Positions 18,325 to 27,703 of a stretch of 64,000 nt of DNA are shown here, piece after piece. Origin of the DNA: Streptomyces dysideae. GTDB lineage: Bacteria; Actinomycetota; Actinomycetes; Streptomycetales; Streptomycetaceae. Both the position numbers and the translations under genes were made by a program. Positions within the stretch are counted from its first letter, which is position 1. Every line of letters begins with the position of its first letter. Where the stretch lies: contig NZ_KQ949080.1 in NCBI RefSeq assembly GCF_001514305.1, positions 141,057-205,056 on the forward strand, given 5' to 3'. Under the pieces are notes generated by a model. The model worked only from the letters and a program-made list of their open reading frames with translations. It ran no database searches and was not told where the DNA came from.

Positions 18325-19095
18325 TCAGGACACCTCGGGCTGGGCCGGAGGCGGCAGCGAGTAGGTCGGGGACGGTGTGGGCGTCATCGGGGCCGCCGGG
18401 GCCGGGTCGGTGGTGGGGCCGGGCGGGGCCGGGGGTGTGGTGATCGGGGGAGTGCTGTCCTCGACCATGTCCTGGACCATCGCGTCGTAGTCGACGTAGC
18501 CGGTGGCCTCCAGGACCTTGATGTGGTCCAGCACGGTGGTGTTGGCGTCCTCGGCGAGTTCCCGCACGAGCGAGTTGCGGGTATTGGCCCGGACCTGGGC
18601 GACGACCGAGAACACCTTGCCGTGCGCCAGCCGCAGGATGTTCGCGAACTGCCGGTCGTACTCCACGCTCTGGGCCGAGTCGAGGGTGTCCAGCCATCCC
18701 CGCTGTTGCTCGGTGGGCTCGTTGGGCAGCTCGAGGCTGAGCTTGGCCGCGACGTCCCGGACCCGCTCGTCCAGGAAGGCGTGCCCCTCGATGAGGTGCT
18801 CGCCCGCCGTGCGTACGGCCGGGGTCGTGCCCTTCTGCTGCGCCTGCTGCCCGGCGGGCAGTTCCCACAGCCCGGCCAGCCGGACCTTGGTGAGGAAGTC
18901 GCGGTCGAGGGCGGACAGCGGCCCGTACTCGGTCGACACGGTCTGGGCGTTGAGCACGTCCAGACCGGTTCCGGAGCGGTCGGCGTACGACCAGATCGGG
19001 AAGACCATCGCCAGCAGCGTCGCCGTCAGGCCCGTGATGATGAGCCCGGTGCCGCTGAAGATGCCTCGGCCGTTGATGGGGGGTCGCGGTCGCAT
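18325..19095 (-). CDS. DUF4142 family exported protein
   Basis: The ATG at 19095 follows AGGAGG by 5 nt; the longer frame to 19287 has no such site. The 256-residue product has an N-terminal signal-anchor (GTGLIITGLTATLLAMVFPI) and the DUF4142 helical pattern (LDRDFLTKVRLAGLWELPAG, AGEHLIEGHAFLDERV, YDRQFANILRLAHGKVF, LDHIKVLEATGYV). The C-terminus is Pro/Thr-rich and probably extends into the wall. The function is unknown. Confidence 0.82.
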   Translation of the reverse strand: MRPRPPINGRGIFSGTGLIITGLTATLLAMVFPIWSYADRSGTGLDVLNAQTVSTEYGPLSALDRDFLTKVRLAGLWELPAGQQAQQKGTTPAVRTAGEHLIEGHAFLDERVRDVAAKLSLELPNEPTEQQRGWLDTLDSAQSVEYDRQFANILRLAHGKVFSVVAQVRANTRNSLVRELAEDANTTVLDHIKVLEATGYVDYDAMVQDMVEDSTPPITTPPAPPGPTTDPAPAAPMTPTPSPTYSLPPPAQPEVS

Positions 19096-19379
19096 GGTGC
19101 CTCCTGTTGCGGCACCGCACGTTAGTGCGCTTCGGGGTCGGGCTGACATATTACCGCCGGGTCTACGCCAACTGTCGTACGGGGACGAATGGTTGGAACG
19201 TGGGCGGTTACGGGCGAAGAGGGGAGGGGTGATGAGTGACGCAGGGTGACAAAAGGGGGCGTATAGCGCGCTGTCGCTGCCCTCCACCGCACGGGTGTTA
19301 ACCCCGGCACACTCGGGCGTGGACGGGGTGGGGACGTTTGCTTAGTGAGGGCGCGGGTGGTGGCGTAGGCGGGGTGCGT

Positions 19380-21347
19380 TCACCGGCGCAGCAGTACCCG
19401 GCGTGTGGCCCGGGCCAGCCGCACACCCGCCCGCTGCGAGCGCGGCGCGGGCCCCGACCGCTCCAGCCACCACTCCCGCAACTCCCGCCGGGCGTCCGCG
19501 TCTTCGGGCCGCCCGCCGGCCAGCAGATACTCGGCGAAGTCCAGCGCGTCGCGTCGATAACCGCCGGTCATCGGGTTCCGCTGGGCGTACGCCAGGAAGG
19601 CGGCCCGATACCCCTGCCCAAGAATCCCCGGCAACTCGGGCGCGACCTTGGCCACGACATCCGCCCGCTTCCCGGCAAGCGCCCGCGCCTGCACGCCAAG
19701 CCGCACCCGATCGAACCCCTCGGGCACGGGCGTCCCGGCGACGAGGGCGGACAGGAGGGCGGCTTGGGAGAGGGCCAGGCGCTGGCGGGCGGGGCCGGTG
19801 GACGAGGTGGAGGCGGTGGGCTCGGGGGTGCTGCGTGAGGGGGCGGCCGATGTGGGGGTGGTGGTCGTGGGGGTGGTGGCCGTGGGGGTGCTGGGTGTGG
19901 GGTTGCCGGGTGTGGGGGCGACCGGCTCGGGATCGCTGGGCGCGGGAGCGGTGGCCGTGGCGTTGCTGGGTGTGGGGGTGGTGGCCCCGGGGGCGACGGG
20001 CGCGGGAGCGGTGGCTGTGGGGTTGCCGGGCGTGGGGGCGACCGGCTCGGGATCGCTGGGCGCGGGAGCGGTGGCCGTGGCGTTGCCTGGAGTGGGTTCA
20101 GTGGACGGGAGGTTGCTGCGCGTGGCCCCGGCGGGCGTGGGGGTGACGGGCTTGGGGTTGCTGGGTGTGGGTGCGGTGGCCGTGGGGGTGACGGGCGCGG
20201 GAGCGGTGTGCGTGGAATCGCCGGGCGCGTCGTCGCGGGATGTGGGGTCACCAGGTGCGTGGTCGGGGGAGAGCGGGGCGCTGGGCCTGGGGCCCTGCGA
20301 CTCGTCGGTGGTGGTCGTCTGCCAGGCCGCGCGGGTCGGAGCCTGTGGGCCCATTTCCGTCGCGTCCCGCATCGCGTCCTGCTCCACCTCGCCCTGAGCG
20401 GCGTCCCTTTCCGCGGAGTCCGGTGCTGCGTCCGTCTCCGTGGAGCCCCGTGCTGCGTCCCGCTCCGGCACGTCCTGCATCGAGGAGCCTCCAGCCGCAC
20501 TCCGCCCCGCAACGCCCTGAGCCGCCCCCTTCTCCAGCGCCTCCCGGATCGCCCCCAACTCCCGCACCAGCTCCCCCTGTTCCGGAAAGTTCTCGTCGCG
20601 CTCCAGGAGGACCCCCGGCGGTGACACCCGGGACGCGAGGTCGGCCAGGATGGTGAGGACAGGCTCGGGGACCGGGTGGGCGTGGCTGTCGTGCCAGACG
20701 CCGGCTCGTTCGAAGCCGCCCGCGACGTGGACGTAGGCGATGGCCTCCAGCGGGAGTTCGGCGAGTGCCTTGGCCGGGTCCTCGGCGCGGTTGACGTGGT
20801 TGGTGTGCAGGTTCGCCACGTCGATGAGGAGCCGTACGCCGGTCCGGTCGGCCAGCTCGTACAGGAACTGGCCCTCGGTCATCTCCTCGCCCGGCCAGGA
20901 GATGAGCGCGGCGATGTTCTCCACGGCGAGCGGTACCGGCAGCGTGTCCTGGGCGATGCGTACGTTCTCGCACAGCACGTCGAGGGCGTCCCGGGTGCGC
21001 GGCACGGGCAGCAGATGCCCCGCCTCCAGCAGCGGGGACGCGGTCAGCGGACCGCCCGCCCGGACGAACGCGATGTGCTCGGTGACCAGCGGCGCCCCCA
21101 GCGCCGTCACCCGCTCGGCGAGCGCGGCCAGCCGCCCGGCGTCGGGCCGCTCCGCGCCCCCGAGGCCCAGTGACACGCCGTGCGGAATCACCGTGACGCC
21201 GCGCTCGCGCAGCCGTACCAGGGATTCGGGGAGGTGTCCGGGGCAGACGTTCTCGGCGACGGTCTCGACCCAGTCGATGCCCGGCATCCGCTCCACGGCG
21301 TCCGCGATCTCCGGCCGCCACCCGATCCCCGTGCCCAGTCGCTCCAT
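19380..21347 (-). CDS. DUF692 / MNIO-family enzyme with long Pro/Thr-rich linker and C-terminal domain
   Basis: The first 280 of 655 residues form a DUF692 TIM barrel. Characterised members (MbnB, TglH) are multinuclear iron oxidases that modify Cys in peptides. Likely metal ligands are visible in [57 protein letters not shown] and [11 protein letters not shown] low-complexity linker of about 240 residues rich in Pro, Thr, Ala and Asp/Glu follows. A helical domain of about 130 residues closes the protein ([40 protein letters not shown]), possibly a built-in partner. The ATG at 21347 follows GGGGAGGGGACGACG. No precursor peptide gene is seen nearby. Confidence 0.85.
   Translation of the reverse strand: MERLGTGIGWRPEIADAVERMPGIDWVETVAENVCPGHLPESLVRLRERGVTVIPHGVSLGLGGAERPDAGRLAALAERVTALGAPLVTEHIAFVRAGGPLTASPLLEAGHLLPVPRTRDALDVLCENVRIAQDTLPVPLAVENIAALISWPGEEMTEGQFLYELADRTGVRLLIDVANLHTNHVNRAEDPAKALAELPLEAIAYVHVAGGFERAGVWHDSHAHPVPEPVLTILADLASRVSPPGVLLERDENFPEQGELVRELGAIREALEKGAAQGVAGRSAAGGSSMQDVPERDAARGSTETDAAPDSAERDAAQGEVEQDAMRDATEMGPQAPTRAAWQTTTTDESQGPRPSAPLSPDHAPGDPTSRDDAPGDSTHTAPAPVTPTATAPTPSNPKPVTPTPAGATRSNLPSTEPTPGNATATAPAPSDPEPVAPTPGNPTATAPAPVAPGATTPTPSNATATAPAPSDPEPVAPTPGNPTPSTPTATTPTTTTPTSAAPSRSTPEPTASTSSTGPARQRLALSQAALLSALVAGTPVPEGFDRVRLGVQARALAGKRADVVAKVAPELPGILGQGYRAAFLAYAQRNPMTGGYRRDALDFAEYLLAGGRPEDADARRELREWWLERSGPAPRSQRAGVRLARATRRVLLRR
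19899..20086. repeat. 120-bp-period repeat inside the DUF692 linker coding region
   Basis: 19899-19966 and 20019-20086 are identical except for one base (T/C at offset 12), exactly 120 bp apart. Each encodes a [18 protein letters not shown] linker unit on the minus strand. Shorter related GGTGGCCGTGG units surround them. The repeats mark slippage-prone expansion of the linker. Confidence 0.8.
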
Positions 21348-21514
21348 CGTCGTCCCCTCCCCGGCCATTCCGTGCCCGATGTGACGGGGGTATGGCCCCG
21401 GCGCCCCGGTCCGAACCGCGCCGAGGACACCTTCAGAGCAACATTTGAGGTTGGGACCCGCGTCCTGGGCAGCCCGGCCGGCGTCAGGAGATACGCGCGG
21501 AACGCCGGGACCGT

Positions 21515-22612
21515 TCAGTACTCCAGCTCGGGGCGCAGGCGCAGCGGCCCGCCCACCGTGTGGAGGTACCGCAGCACCTGGGCGTAGGAGTCGAAGAGCC
21601 CGGTCTCGTGGTACGCGATGCCGTGCCGGGCGCAGAACGAGCGCACGATCTCCTGGGCATGGCGCAGGCCGGGCCGCGGCATGGACGGGAACAGGTGGTG
21701 CTCGATCTGGTAGTTCAGCCCGCCGAGCGCGAAGTCGGTGAACCGGCCGCCGCGGATGTTGCGCGACGTCAGTACCTGCCGACGCAGGAAGTCGATCTTG
21801 TCGTCCTTGGCGAACATGGCCATGCCCTTGTGGTTCGGAGCGAACGAGCAGCCCATGTACAGCCCGAAGAGCCCCTGGTGCACGGCGAGGAAGACCACGG
21901 CCTGGAGGGGGGTCAGGACCAGGAACAGGGCGGCGACATAGCCGACGAGATGCGCGGTCAGCAGTCCCGCCCCGGCCAGCCTGGCCGCCCGTGAGCCCGC
22001 GGTGCCGTCGCGCTCGAGTTGCGCCCGTACGCCGGCCACGTGCAGGGCGAGTCCCTCCAGGAGCAGCATCGGGAAGAACAGCCACGCCTGGTGGCGGGCC
22101 AGCCATGCGTACGCTCCGCTGCGGACGCGGGCCTGGTCCTCCGTGAACGCGATCGCGCCGTCGGCGATGTCGGGGTCACGGTCGACGTGGTTGGGGTGGG
22201 AGTGGTGCCGGTTGTGCTTGTTGATCCACCAGCCGTAGCTGAGGCCGATCAGCAGGTCGGCGTGCACCCGGCCGAGGAGGTTGTTGACCCGCTTGGAGGC
22301 GGCGATCTGCTGGTGTCCGGCATCGTGCCCGATGAACCCGATCTGGGTGAACATCACCGCCAGGAAGGCCGCGGTCAGCAGCTGCCACCATGACTCCCCG
22401 ATCAGGGCGAACGCGGTCCAGCCGCCGGCCAGCAGCAGGAGGTTCGCCCCGACCTTGACGGAGTAGTAGCCCGGGCGCCGCTTCAGCAGCCCGCTCTCCT
22501 TCACCTCGCGGGACAGCGCGGCGTAGTCGCTGCCCCGGCGGGTGGGCGAGGGTTCGGTCATGCCGACGTGGCCCACCGGGCCGGTGCTCAGGGCGCTGAT
22601 GTCAGTTGTCAA
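21515..22612 (-). CDS. Membrane fatty acid desaturase
   Basis: This membrane-bound di-iron desaturase introduces a double bond into acyl chains. Its three histidine boxes are GHDAGH (near residue 95), HNRHH (near 133) and QIEHHLFP (near 305); the Q in the third box is typical of front-end-type desaturases. Four hydrophobic segments surround them. The TTG at 22612 is preferred because GGAGGAG lies 8 nt upstream; the ATG at 22561 lacks a ribosome binding site. The product is 365 residues. It lies upstream of the DUF692 gene in the same direction. Confidence 0.9.
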   Translation of the reverse strand: MTTDISALSTGPVGHVGMTEPSPTRRGSDYAALSREVKESGLLKRRPGYYSVKVGANLLLLAGGWTAFALIGESWWQLLTAAFLAVMFTQIGFIGHDAGHQQIAASKRVNNLLGRVHADLLIGLSYGWWINKHNRHHSHPNHVDRDPDIADGAIAFTEDQARVRSGAYAWLARHQAWLFFPMLLLEGLALHVAGVRAQLERDGTAGSRAARLAGAGLLTAHLVGYVAALFLVLTPLQAVVFLAVHQGLFGLYMGCSFAPNHKGMAMFAKDDKIDFLRRQVLTSRNIRGGRFTDFALGGLNYQIEHHLFPSMPRPGLRHAQEIVRSFCARHGIAYHETGLFDSYAQVLRYLHTVGGPLRLRPELEY

Positions 22613-22828
22613 AGGGGATGTCTCCTCCGAGACGGCGAGTAGTGCGGGAAACACGCGCTCACGTGATCCCGGGCTGCTGGTCGCCAGCCGTCGAAGAAAA
22701 CCCCCCGATACGACGAAGCGCCCGCTGTCAGAACTCCGCGGGCGCTCACACGTTCGCAAACTTCAACTACAACCACTTGCCTCAACGTCCGAAGCGCCGG
22801 CAAGGTTCCCAGCCGGCCGAGGCACTTT

Positions 22829-23581
22829 TCAATGCCAGGTGAGCGGCCTACGCGCGGGCTGCGACAAGGCACTGACCCGCTCGTATCCCTCGACCGCGAC
22901 CGTCAGTCCGGGCGCGATCTCCGTGAACCCGGCGTCCCGGACCAACGGCAGCCCGCTCGTGATCAGCTCGCTCCAGCGGGCCGGGTCCGCGGCACGCACG
23001 GCCAGCGGGAACCCCGCGTCTCGCCAGGCGGCCCGCTCCTCGTCCGACAGCTCCCACCAGGCCAGCTGCGCACCGTGCCCGGCCTGCGCCATCGCCTTTC
23101 CGGCCGACATGTCGAGGTCGGGGTTCAGCCAGAGCACCGGTGCGGAGAGATCGGCCTCCACCGGCGGCTCCGGGTCCTCGAGGTCCGTGCCGGACACCTG
23201 GAGCCGGGCCAGATCCTTGGGCCAGCCGTCCAACGGAACGGGCGGAAACACCCGCACCTCCGCCGCCTTCCCCGTCACGGTGATCCCCGGCAACGCCTCG
23301 GCCCGCCGCCACTCGGCCCCCCGAGCCCGCCGCACGACCTTCCGAATCCGCGCGTCCTGCCAGTCCCGAATCGCCTGCGCCCACTCCCCGTCCTCGACGG
23401 ACCGCACATCACTCAACATCACCAGCACAGCACGGGCAGCGGTTTCGAGGGCGTCGGTACGGGCGGGAGGAGCGCCCCGCTCGATACGCACGACGAGGGG
23501 CAGCACAAACTGCGGGGCGACGTCGCGGGCGGTGGGCTCGTCGCGGAAGGGGCTGTCACTGACAGACGGATCAATACTCAC
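22829..23581 (-). CDS. PTH2-like peptidyl-tRNA hydrolase family protein
   Basis: The C-terminal half carries a PTH2-fold signature, DMSAGKAMAQAGHGAQLAWW, where the Lys and His of archaeal/eukaryotic peptidyl-tRNA hydrolase 2 lie, and ends with a strand like that of PTH2 (LVRDAGFTEIAPGLTVAVEG). The N-terminal half (PQFVLPLVVRIERG and following) is a family-specific domain without a name I know. The GTG at 23581 has GGAGG only 2 nt away, so the start is not certain. The product is 250 residues. Role in tRNA recycling is inferred from the fold alone. Confidence 0.72.
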   Translation of the reverse strand: MSIDPSVSDSPFRDEPTARDVAPQFVLPLVVRIERGAPPARTDALETAARAVLVMLSDVRSVEDGEWAQAIRDWQDARIRKVVRRARGAEWRRAEALPGITVTGKAAEVRVFPPVPLDGWPKDLARLQVSGTDLEDPEPPVEADLSAPVLWLNPDLDMSAGKAMAQAGHGAQLAWWELSDEERAAWRDAGFPLAVRAADPARWSELITSGLPLVRDAGFTEIAPGLTVAVEGYERVSALSQPARRPLTWH

Positions 23582-23599
23582 GCCCTCCAGTCTGCCAAC

Positions 23600-23662
23600 C
23601 CCAGGGGCGCGGGGCGGTATCGATATGCGGCTCCGCCGCGTGGGCGCGACCAGCCACATACG
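23600..23662 (+). repeat. Dispersed intergenic repeat, copy 4
   Basis: GGGGCGCGGGGCGGTATCGA, then TATGCGGCTCCGCCGCGTGG and GCGCGACCAGCCACA. This copy is in a divergent gap, between the PTH2-like gene and the decayed ABC transporter locus, unlike the other three. Confidence 0.75.
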
Positions 23663-23695
23663 AGCTGCGCTCGCGCTGCGAGAGGATGACCCCCC

Positions 23696-24340
23696 ATGCA
23701 ACGCGATCTTCGTCTGGACAACGTGGGCCGCCGCTACGGCCTACGCGGCCCCTGGGTCCTACGCGGCGTCAGCCTGTCGTTACCCCCCGCCACACTCACC
23801 CGCGTCGAAGGCGCGAACGGCACCGGCAATTCCACCCTCCTCCGCCTGCTCGCCGGCATAGACGCCCCCACCGAGGGCCGCATCACCGGCCGCCCCCGCA
23901 CCGCATACGTCCCCGAACGCTTCCCCTCGGCCCCTCCCCTTCACCGCCGCCGGCTACCTCACCCGCCTCGGCACGGTGCACGGCCTGTCCCGCACGTCGG
24001 CCGAGCGCGCCGCGGGCGACCGGCTGGAGCGGTTCGGGGCGGCCACGTACGCCCGTACCCCCACGGCCCAGCTGTCGAAGGGCAGCAGCCAGAAGGCCGC
24101 CGTAGCGCAGGCGCTGCTCGCCGAGCCGGAGCTGCTCGTCCTGGACGAGGCGTGGACGGGACTGGACACCGGCGCCCGGGAGGAACTGCAGCGGGCTGTC
24201 GCCGAGCGCACCGCGTCCGGCGCCGCCGTCGTCTTCGTCGACCACGACCCGCGCCGCCTGGCGGGGGCACCCGACGCGACGTACTCCGTGCACGGCGGCA
24301 GCCTCAACCGCCTTACCGAGCAAGAGACTTCATCTCAACT
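23696..24340 (+). pseudogene. ABC transporter ATP-binding protein, frameshifted and with a mutated Walker A
   Basis: The ATG at 23696 gives an ABC ATPase (MQRDLRLDNVGRRYGLRGPW). The Walker A reads GANGTGNSTLL, with Asn in place of the catalytic Lys. After YVPERFPSAPP the frame breaks at the C run near 23936-23939; reading one base later restores FTAAGYLTRLGTVHGLSRTS, the signature LSKGSSQK, Walker B LLVLDEAWTGLD and the H-loop VFVDHDP. A one-base insertion plus loss of the Walker lysine indicates a dead gene. Sequencing error could explain the frameshift but not easily both changes. Confidence 0.8.
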
Positions 24341-24568
24341 CCGGGGCGGCGACACGCATCCTGTACGTGGTTCGATCCCGGGAGGCCCCCGCGGCCGGAG
24401 GCCGCTGATGGACACTGCCCTTACGACCTGGCCAGGTGGGCACGGCCAGAGGCGAACGGGGAGGCCCCGAACCATCACTCCGGTGGAGCGGGGGCCCCGC
24501 ACGCTTGCGAGCCGACCATCACACGATCGAGCTAACTCGACCTCGTTGGCGAGCGCCGACCACCAGAC

Positions 24569-24887
24569 CCGGGTATCACGTCTGCCGGCCGGCGCCGCCG
24601 GACTGCTCGCGGCGCTGGCCTGCGCCCTGCTGGGCACGGCCGTCGGCGCGCTCACCAGCTGGCCGCTGCTGCGCACGACCGGCCGCGCGGTCCCGGCGAT
24701 ACTGCTCGCGGCGCTGCTGTCGGTGGTGGTGACCGGCTCCCCGGCGCACGCGGCGGTCACCGGCCTGGTCTCCGGCTCGCGGTCGGGCGAGGTCCCGGTC
24801 CCTCTGCTGCCCCTGGCGGCGGCCGCCCTGCTCACGGCGGCGGCGACCGCCGTGGCCTGCGCGTTCACCTCGCGCAGATCACCCTGA
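24569..24887 (+). pseudogene. Remnant of an ABC-2 type permease C-terminus
   Basis: After about 230 bp of unrelated sequence the same frame as the ATPase 3' half resumes as a hydrophobic segment: LPAGAAGLLAALACALLGTA, then TSWPLLRTTGRAVPAILLAA and PLAAAALLTAAATAVACAF. This looks like the last membrane helices of the permease that would normally follow the ATPase gene. Its N-terminal part is deleted. The segment is joined in frame to the ATPase remnant, giving an artificial chimera. Confidence 0.55.
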
Positions 24888-25097
24888 GCAGGCGGTGCGC
24901 TCCGCCTCCTGCCACTTGCAGACGGGGCAGAGTGTGATCCCCTTGTACGACTCCGGGTACTCGGTAGGCTCCCGGCACAACACACTCCCCCACTCTCGAC
25001 TGCGCTCGATCGGGGGCACCCCCATCGCGTACGGCGGCCCATCGGCCTTGGGCGGCTTCGTCGCGTCGCTGGTCGTGCAGTAGTCGTTGCCGCTCAT
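24879..25097 (-). CDS. Small conserved protein with a C-terminal Cys-rich motif
   Basis: The 72-residue protein (MSGNDYCTTSDATKPPKADG) ends ITLCPVCKWQEAERTACSG. The CPxC pair and further Cys suggest a zinc-ribbon-like knuckle. It has no signal peptide. Its end overlaps the permease remnant end by 9 bp in convergent orientation. I do not recognise a function. Confidence 0.6.
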   Translation of the reverse strand: MSGNDYCTTSDATKPPKADGPPYAMGVPPIERSREWGSVLCREPTEYPESYKGITLCPVCKWQEAERTACSG

Positions 25098-25115
25098 ACG
25101 TCCAGCGTAGGACGG

Positions 25116-25967
25116 TCACCGCCGGTCGCCCGCGGCCTCGGCGGCCCCGATCAGCTCGGACACCTTCACGAACCGGTAGCCCCGCTTGCGCAGCTCGGGC
25201 ACGATCGTCCGCACTGCCCGCTCGGTCGTCGGTGCGGCGCTGCGTGTGCAGTGCATGACGACGACCGAGCCCGGCCGTACGCCCTCCAGCACCTGCCGGG
25301 CCACCGCGTCCGCGTCCGTCGCGAACGCGTCCCCGCTCACCACGTCCCACTGCACCGCGGTGACACCGGCGGGCGTGAGCGTCTTGAGGGCCCGCCGGTC
25401 GTGGCAGCCGCCGGGGAAGCGGAAGTACGGCATCGCGTCCGGCACGCCGGCCTTGCGGAAGGCGGTGTACGCCTGTTCCACGTCCGCCCGCATCCGGCTC
25501 TCGTCGACGGTCGGCAGCCCGTAGCAGTCGTCGGTGAAGGCGTAGTGGCTGTAGGAGTGGTTGCCGACCTCGAACAGCGGGTCCCGGCCGATGACGCGAG
25601 CCTGGACGGGGTACTCCTCGGCCCATCGCCCCGTCATGAACACGGTCGCCGGCACCTTCAGGGCCCGCAGGGCGGCAATGAGCCCCGGATTGTCGAACCG
25701 CTCCCCGCGTGCCGCCCGCGGCCCCTGACCGGCGGTCATGTCGGCGTCGAAGGTGAGCGCGACGGTCTTGCCACGAGTCCGGGGGCCGTGTTCGAAGACC
25801 GGGGTCACGCCCGCGGGGCCGGGGGCGAGGGTGGGCGGCCGGGGCGGGGCGGTGGCGGAGGCGGGCCGGGAGGAGGCCCGTGGCGCCTCGGGGGCCGTCG
25901 TGCCGCAGGCGGTGAGCGCGGCGCCCAGGGCGCAGACGGCGGTGGCGCGGCGGGCAAGAGGGATCAT
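25116..25967 (-). CDS. Polysaccharide deacetylase lipoprotein (NodB domain, CE4)
   Basis: It is predicted to remove acetyl groups from cell-surface or environmental polysaccharide at the outer membrane face. The 283-residue product begins MIPLARRATAVCALGAALTAC with a lipobox LTAC (Cys21), then a Pro-rich linker. NodB motifs follow: ALTFDADMT (catalytic Asp and metal-ligand Asp), NHSYSH (metal-ligand His pair), YFRFPGG, and VVVMHC near the C-terminus. The first motif has DADM rather than the usual DDG. Confidence 0.88.
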   Translation of the reverse strand: MIPLARRATAVCALGAALTACGTTAPEAPRASSRPASATAPPRPPTLAPGPAGVTPVFEHGPRTRGKTVALTFDADMTAGQGPRAARGERFDNPGLIAALRALKVPATVFMTGRWAEEYPVQARVIGRDPLFEVGNHSYSHYAFTDDCYGLPTVDESRMRADVEQAYTAFRKAGVPDAMPYFRFPGGCHDRRALKTLTPAGVTAVQWDVVSGDAFATDADAVARQVLEGVRPGSVVVMHCTRSAAPTTERAVRTIVPELRKRGYRFVKVSELIGAAEAAGDRR

Positions 25968-26119
25968 CGGATGAACGTATCGGCAGAAATAGCGCGAATC
26001 CCCCTGTGGGAGCGGATTCGCGCGCGTCTGCTCAGGAAGTCACCCGGTCAGCACCAGTCGAGGTGCAAGGCGCGCTTCGAACGGCGTCAAAAACCCGTCA
26101 CCGCAAGGTAGGCAGGAAC

Positions 26120-26139
26120 CTCCCGGATTCATCCGGGAG
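26120..26139. repeat. Perfect 9-bp inverted repeat with 2-nt loop
   Basis: CTCCCGGAT tc ATCCGGGAG lies between the PhoX-gene terminator and the deacetylase start. It could be an operator for the deacetylase gene or a secondary terminator hairpin. Confidence 0.35.
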
Positions 26140-26187
26140 AGAGCTTCAAGCGTGGAGCATCTTGACCTGCGCCTGCGCCTGCGGCGA

Positions 26188-26217
26188 GGGGTGGACGCCG
26201 GACGGTGCGTCCACCCC
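26188..26217 (-). terminator. Hairpin terminator of the PhoX-like gene
   Basis: GGGGTGGACGC (26188-26198) and GCGTCCACCCC (26207-26217) form a perfect 11-bp stem with an 8-nt loop, 5 bp after the stop codon of the gene at 26223. A U tract is absent, as is common in Streptomyces. Confidence 0.75.
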
Positions 26218-26222
26218 ATGGT

Positions 26223-27611
26223 TCAGCCCCGGCGCCAGGGCCCCGTCACCGCGAACGTCGTCCCGGGCGTGTAGCAGTTGACGTACATCGTCCGGCCGTC
26301 GGGGGAGAAGGTGACGCCGGCGAACTCGCCCCACTCGGGCTCTTCCGGTGTCCCGATGTTCTGGCGGTTGCGGGCCATGGCGTAGACCTCGCCCTTGCGG
26401 GTGACGCCGTACACGTGCTGGGCGCCGTTGCCGTCCTCGCAGACCATCAGGCCGCCGCTGGGGGCGAGACAGATGTTGTCCGGGGATTCGCCGGGGAGCT
26501 GGACGTCGGTGTCCGGGCCGAAGACGATCACCAGTGTGAGGCGGCGCGCCGACGGGTCGTAGCGCCAGATCTGGCCGTAGTGGTCGGCGGCGGAGCCTTC
26601 GGCGCTGCGCGCGTACGACGACACGAAGTACACGGATGTGCCGCCCCAGTAGCAGCCCTCGAGCTTCTGCGCGTGCGTTATGCCCTTGGGGCCGAAGTCC
26701 TGGAAGCGGATGGGTGTCCGGGCGGCCAGCGGGTCCGGTACGTCGGCCCACTCGACGCCGTCGAAGGTGGCGCCCGGCTCCTGGATCGAGGAGAGGTCGG
26801 GGACGCCGGGCACGCGCATCGCCTGGAGGCGGCCGCCCGCGCGCAGAGAACCCGGGCCGCCGAGCGGTTTGCCCGGCAGGAAGCGGTAGAAGAGGCCGAA
26901 GGGCCTCTCGAAGGCGTCCTCGGTCTCGTAGACGATGCCGCGCCGCGGGTCGACGGCGATCGCCTCGTGCTGGAAGCGGCCCATCGCGGTCAGCGGGACG
27001 GCGCCGGAGCGGTGCGGGTCGGCCGGGTCGACCTCGAAGATGAAGCCGTGGTCCTTGGTGTAGCCGTTGGTGCCGGCCTTGTCCTCGGTCTCCTCGCAGG
27101 TCAGCCAGGTGCCCCAAGGCGTGGGCCCGCCCGCGCAGTTGACGGCCGTACCGGCGATGGCGACCCGCTCCGACAGCACCCTGTTGCGGGAGTCCAGCGT
27201 CAGGGCCGTACAACCGCCCTTGCCTGCCGGGTCGTAGGTGAGGCCCTCGACCGTCGGGACGGGGACCTTCCCGGTGACGCGGTTCTCGTGGTTGCGGACC
27301 AGGTGCACAACGCGAGCACTGCCGTGTCTGCCGGCGAAGGCAGCCATGCCGTCGTGGTTGGAGGGGACCTTGCCCTCGCCGGAGCGGAGCGGGTCGCCCT
27401 CGCGGGAGAGGACGGTGTAGCGGAAGCCTTCCGGCAGGTCGAGCAGTCCCTTCGGGTCGGGGACCACAGGGCCGTATCCGGTGTGGACCAGGTGCTGCGC
27501 GGCGGCGGTGCCCGCGAAGAGTTCGGTCAGGTTTCCGGCGAACGCGATCGAGGCGCCCAACGCGCCTGAGCGGGCGAACATCTGACGGCGTGTTGAATCC
27601 GTTGAAGACAA
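26223..27611 (-). CDS. PhoX-family (DUF839) secreted phosphatase-like protein, Tat substrate
   Basis: The 462-residue protein begins with a Tat-type leader (STRRQMFARSGALGASIAFAG, twin Arg at 8-9). Characterised PhoX enzymes are Ca/Fe-dependent alkaline phosphatases. Repeated beta-propeller blades are visible with NHDGMAAF, VRNHENRV, CEETEDKAG, RFQHEAIAVDP, ESPDNICLAPSGGLMVCEDG and FAGVTFSPDGRTMYVNCYTPG, where the acidic residues probably bind metal. I saw no clear PHO-box repeats upstream. It may instead be one of the many DUF839 proteins of unproven activity. Confidence 0.85.
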   Translation of the reverse strand: MSSTDSTRRQMFARSGALGASIAFAGNLTELFAGTAAAQHLVHTGYGPVVPDPKGLLDLPEGFRYTVLSREGDPLRSGEGKVPSNHDGMAAFAGRHGSARVVHLVRNHENRVTGKVPVPTVEGLTYDPAGKGGCTALTLDSRNRVLSERVAIAGTAVNCAGGPTPWGTWLTCEETEDKAGTNGYTKDHGFIFEVDPADPHRSGAVPLTAMGRFQHEAIAVDPRRGIVYETEDAFERPFGLFYRFLPGKPLGGPGSLRAGGRLQAMRVPGVPDLSSIQEPGATFDGVEWADVPDPLAARTPIRFQDFGPKGITHAQKLEGCYWGGTSVYFVSSYARSAEGSAADHYGQIWRYDPSARRLTLVIVFGPDTDVQLPGESPDNICLAPSGGLMVCEDGNGAQHVYGVTRKGEVYAMARNRQNIGTPEEPEWGEFAGVTFSPDGRTMYVNCYTPGTTFAVTGPWRRG

Positions 27612-27703
27612 GAGGGGGCAACCTTCCTGCTGGCGGACAGGACTGTGACGCCGCTGTGTCTATCACCTGGCACGGGCTGGGGGAACCACGCGCGTAGAAC
27701 GTG

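Noticed and set aside
19850..20230. Periodic G-rich repeats that might be taken for a CRISPR array or regulatory iterons.
   Set aside because: They lie within the DUF692 coding frame and encode the Pro/Thr linker; spacers are not unique.
24330..24400. GGTTCGATCCC resembles a tRNA T-loop, suggesting a tRNA 3' end or attachment site.
   Set aside because: The flanking bases do not form a T stem or an acceptor stem, and no anticodon arm can be placed upstream.
26223..27703. PHO boxes upstream of the PhoX-like gene.
   Set aside because: No pair of GTTCACC-like direct repeats could be found in the upstream 90 bp.
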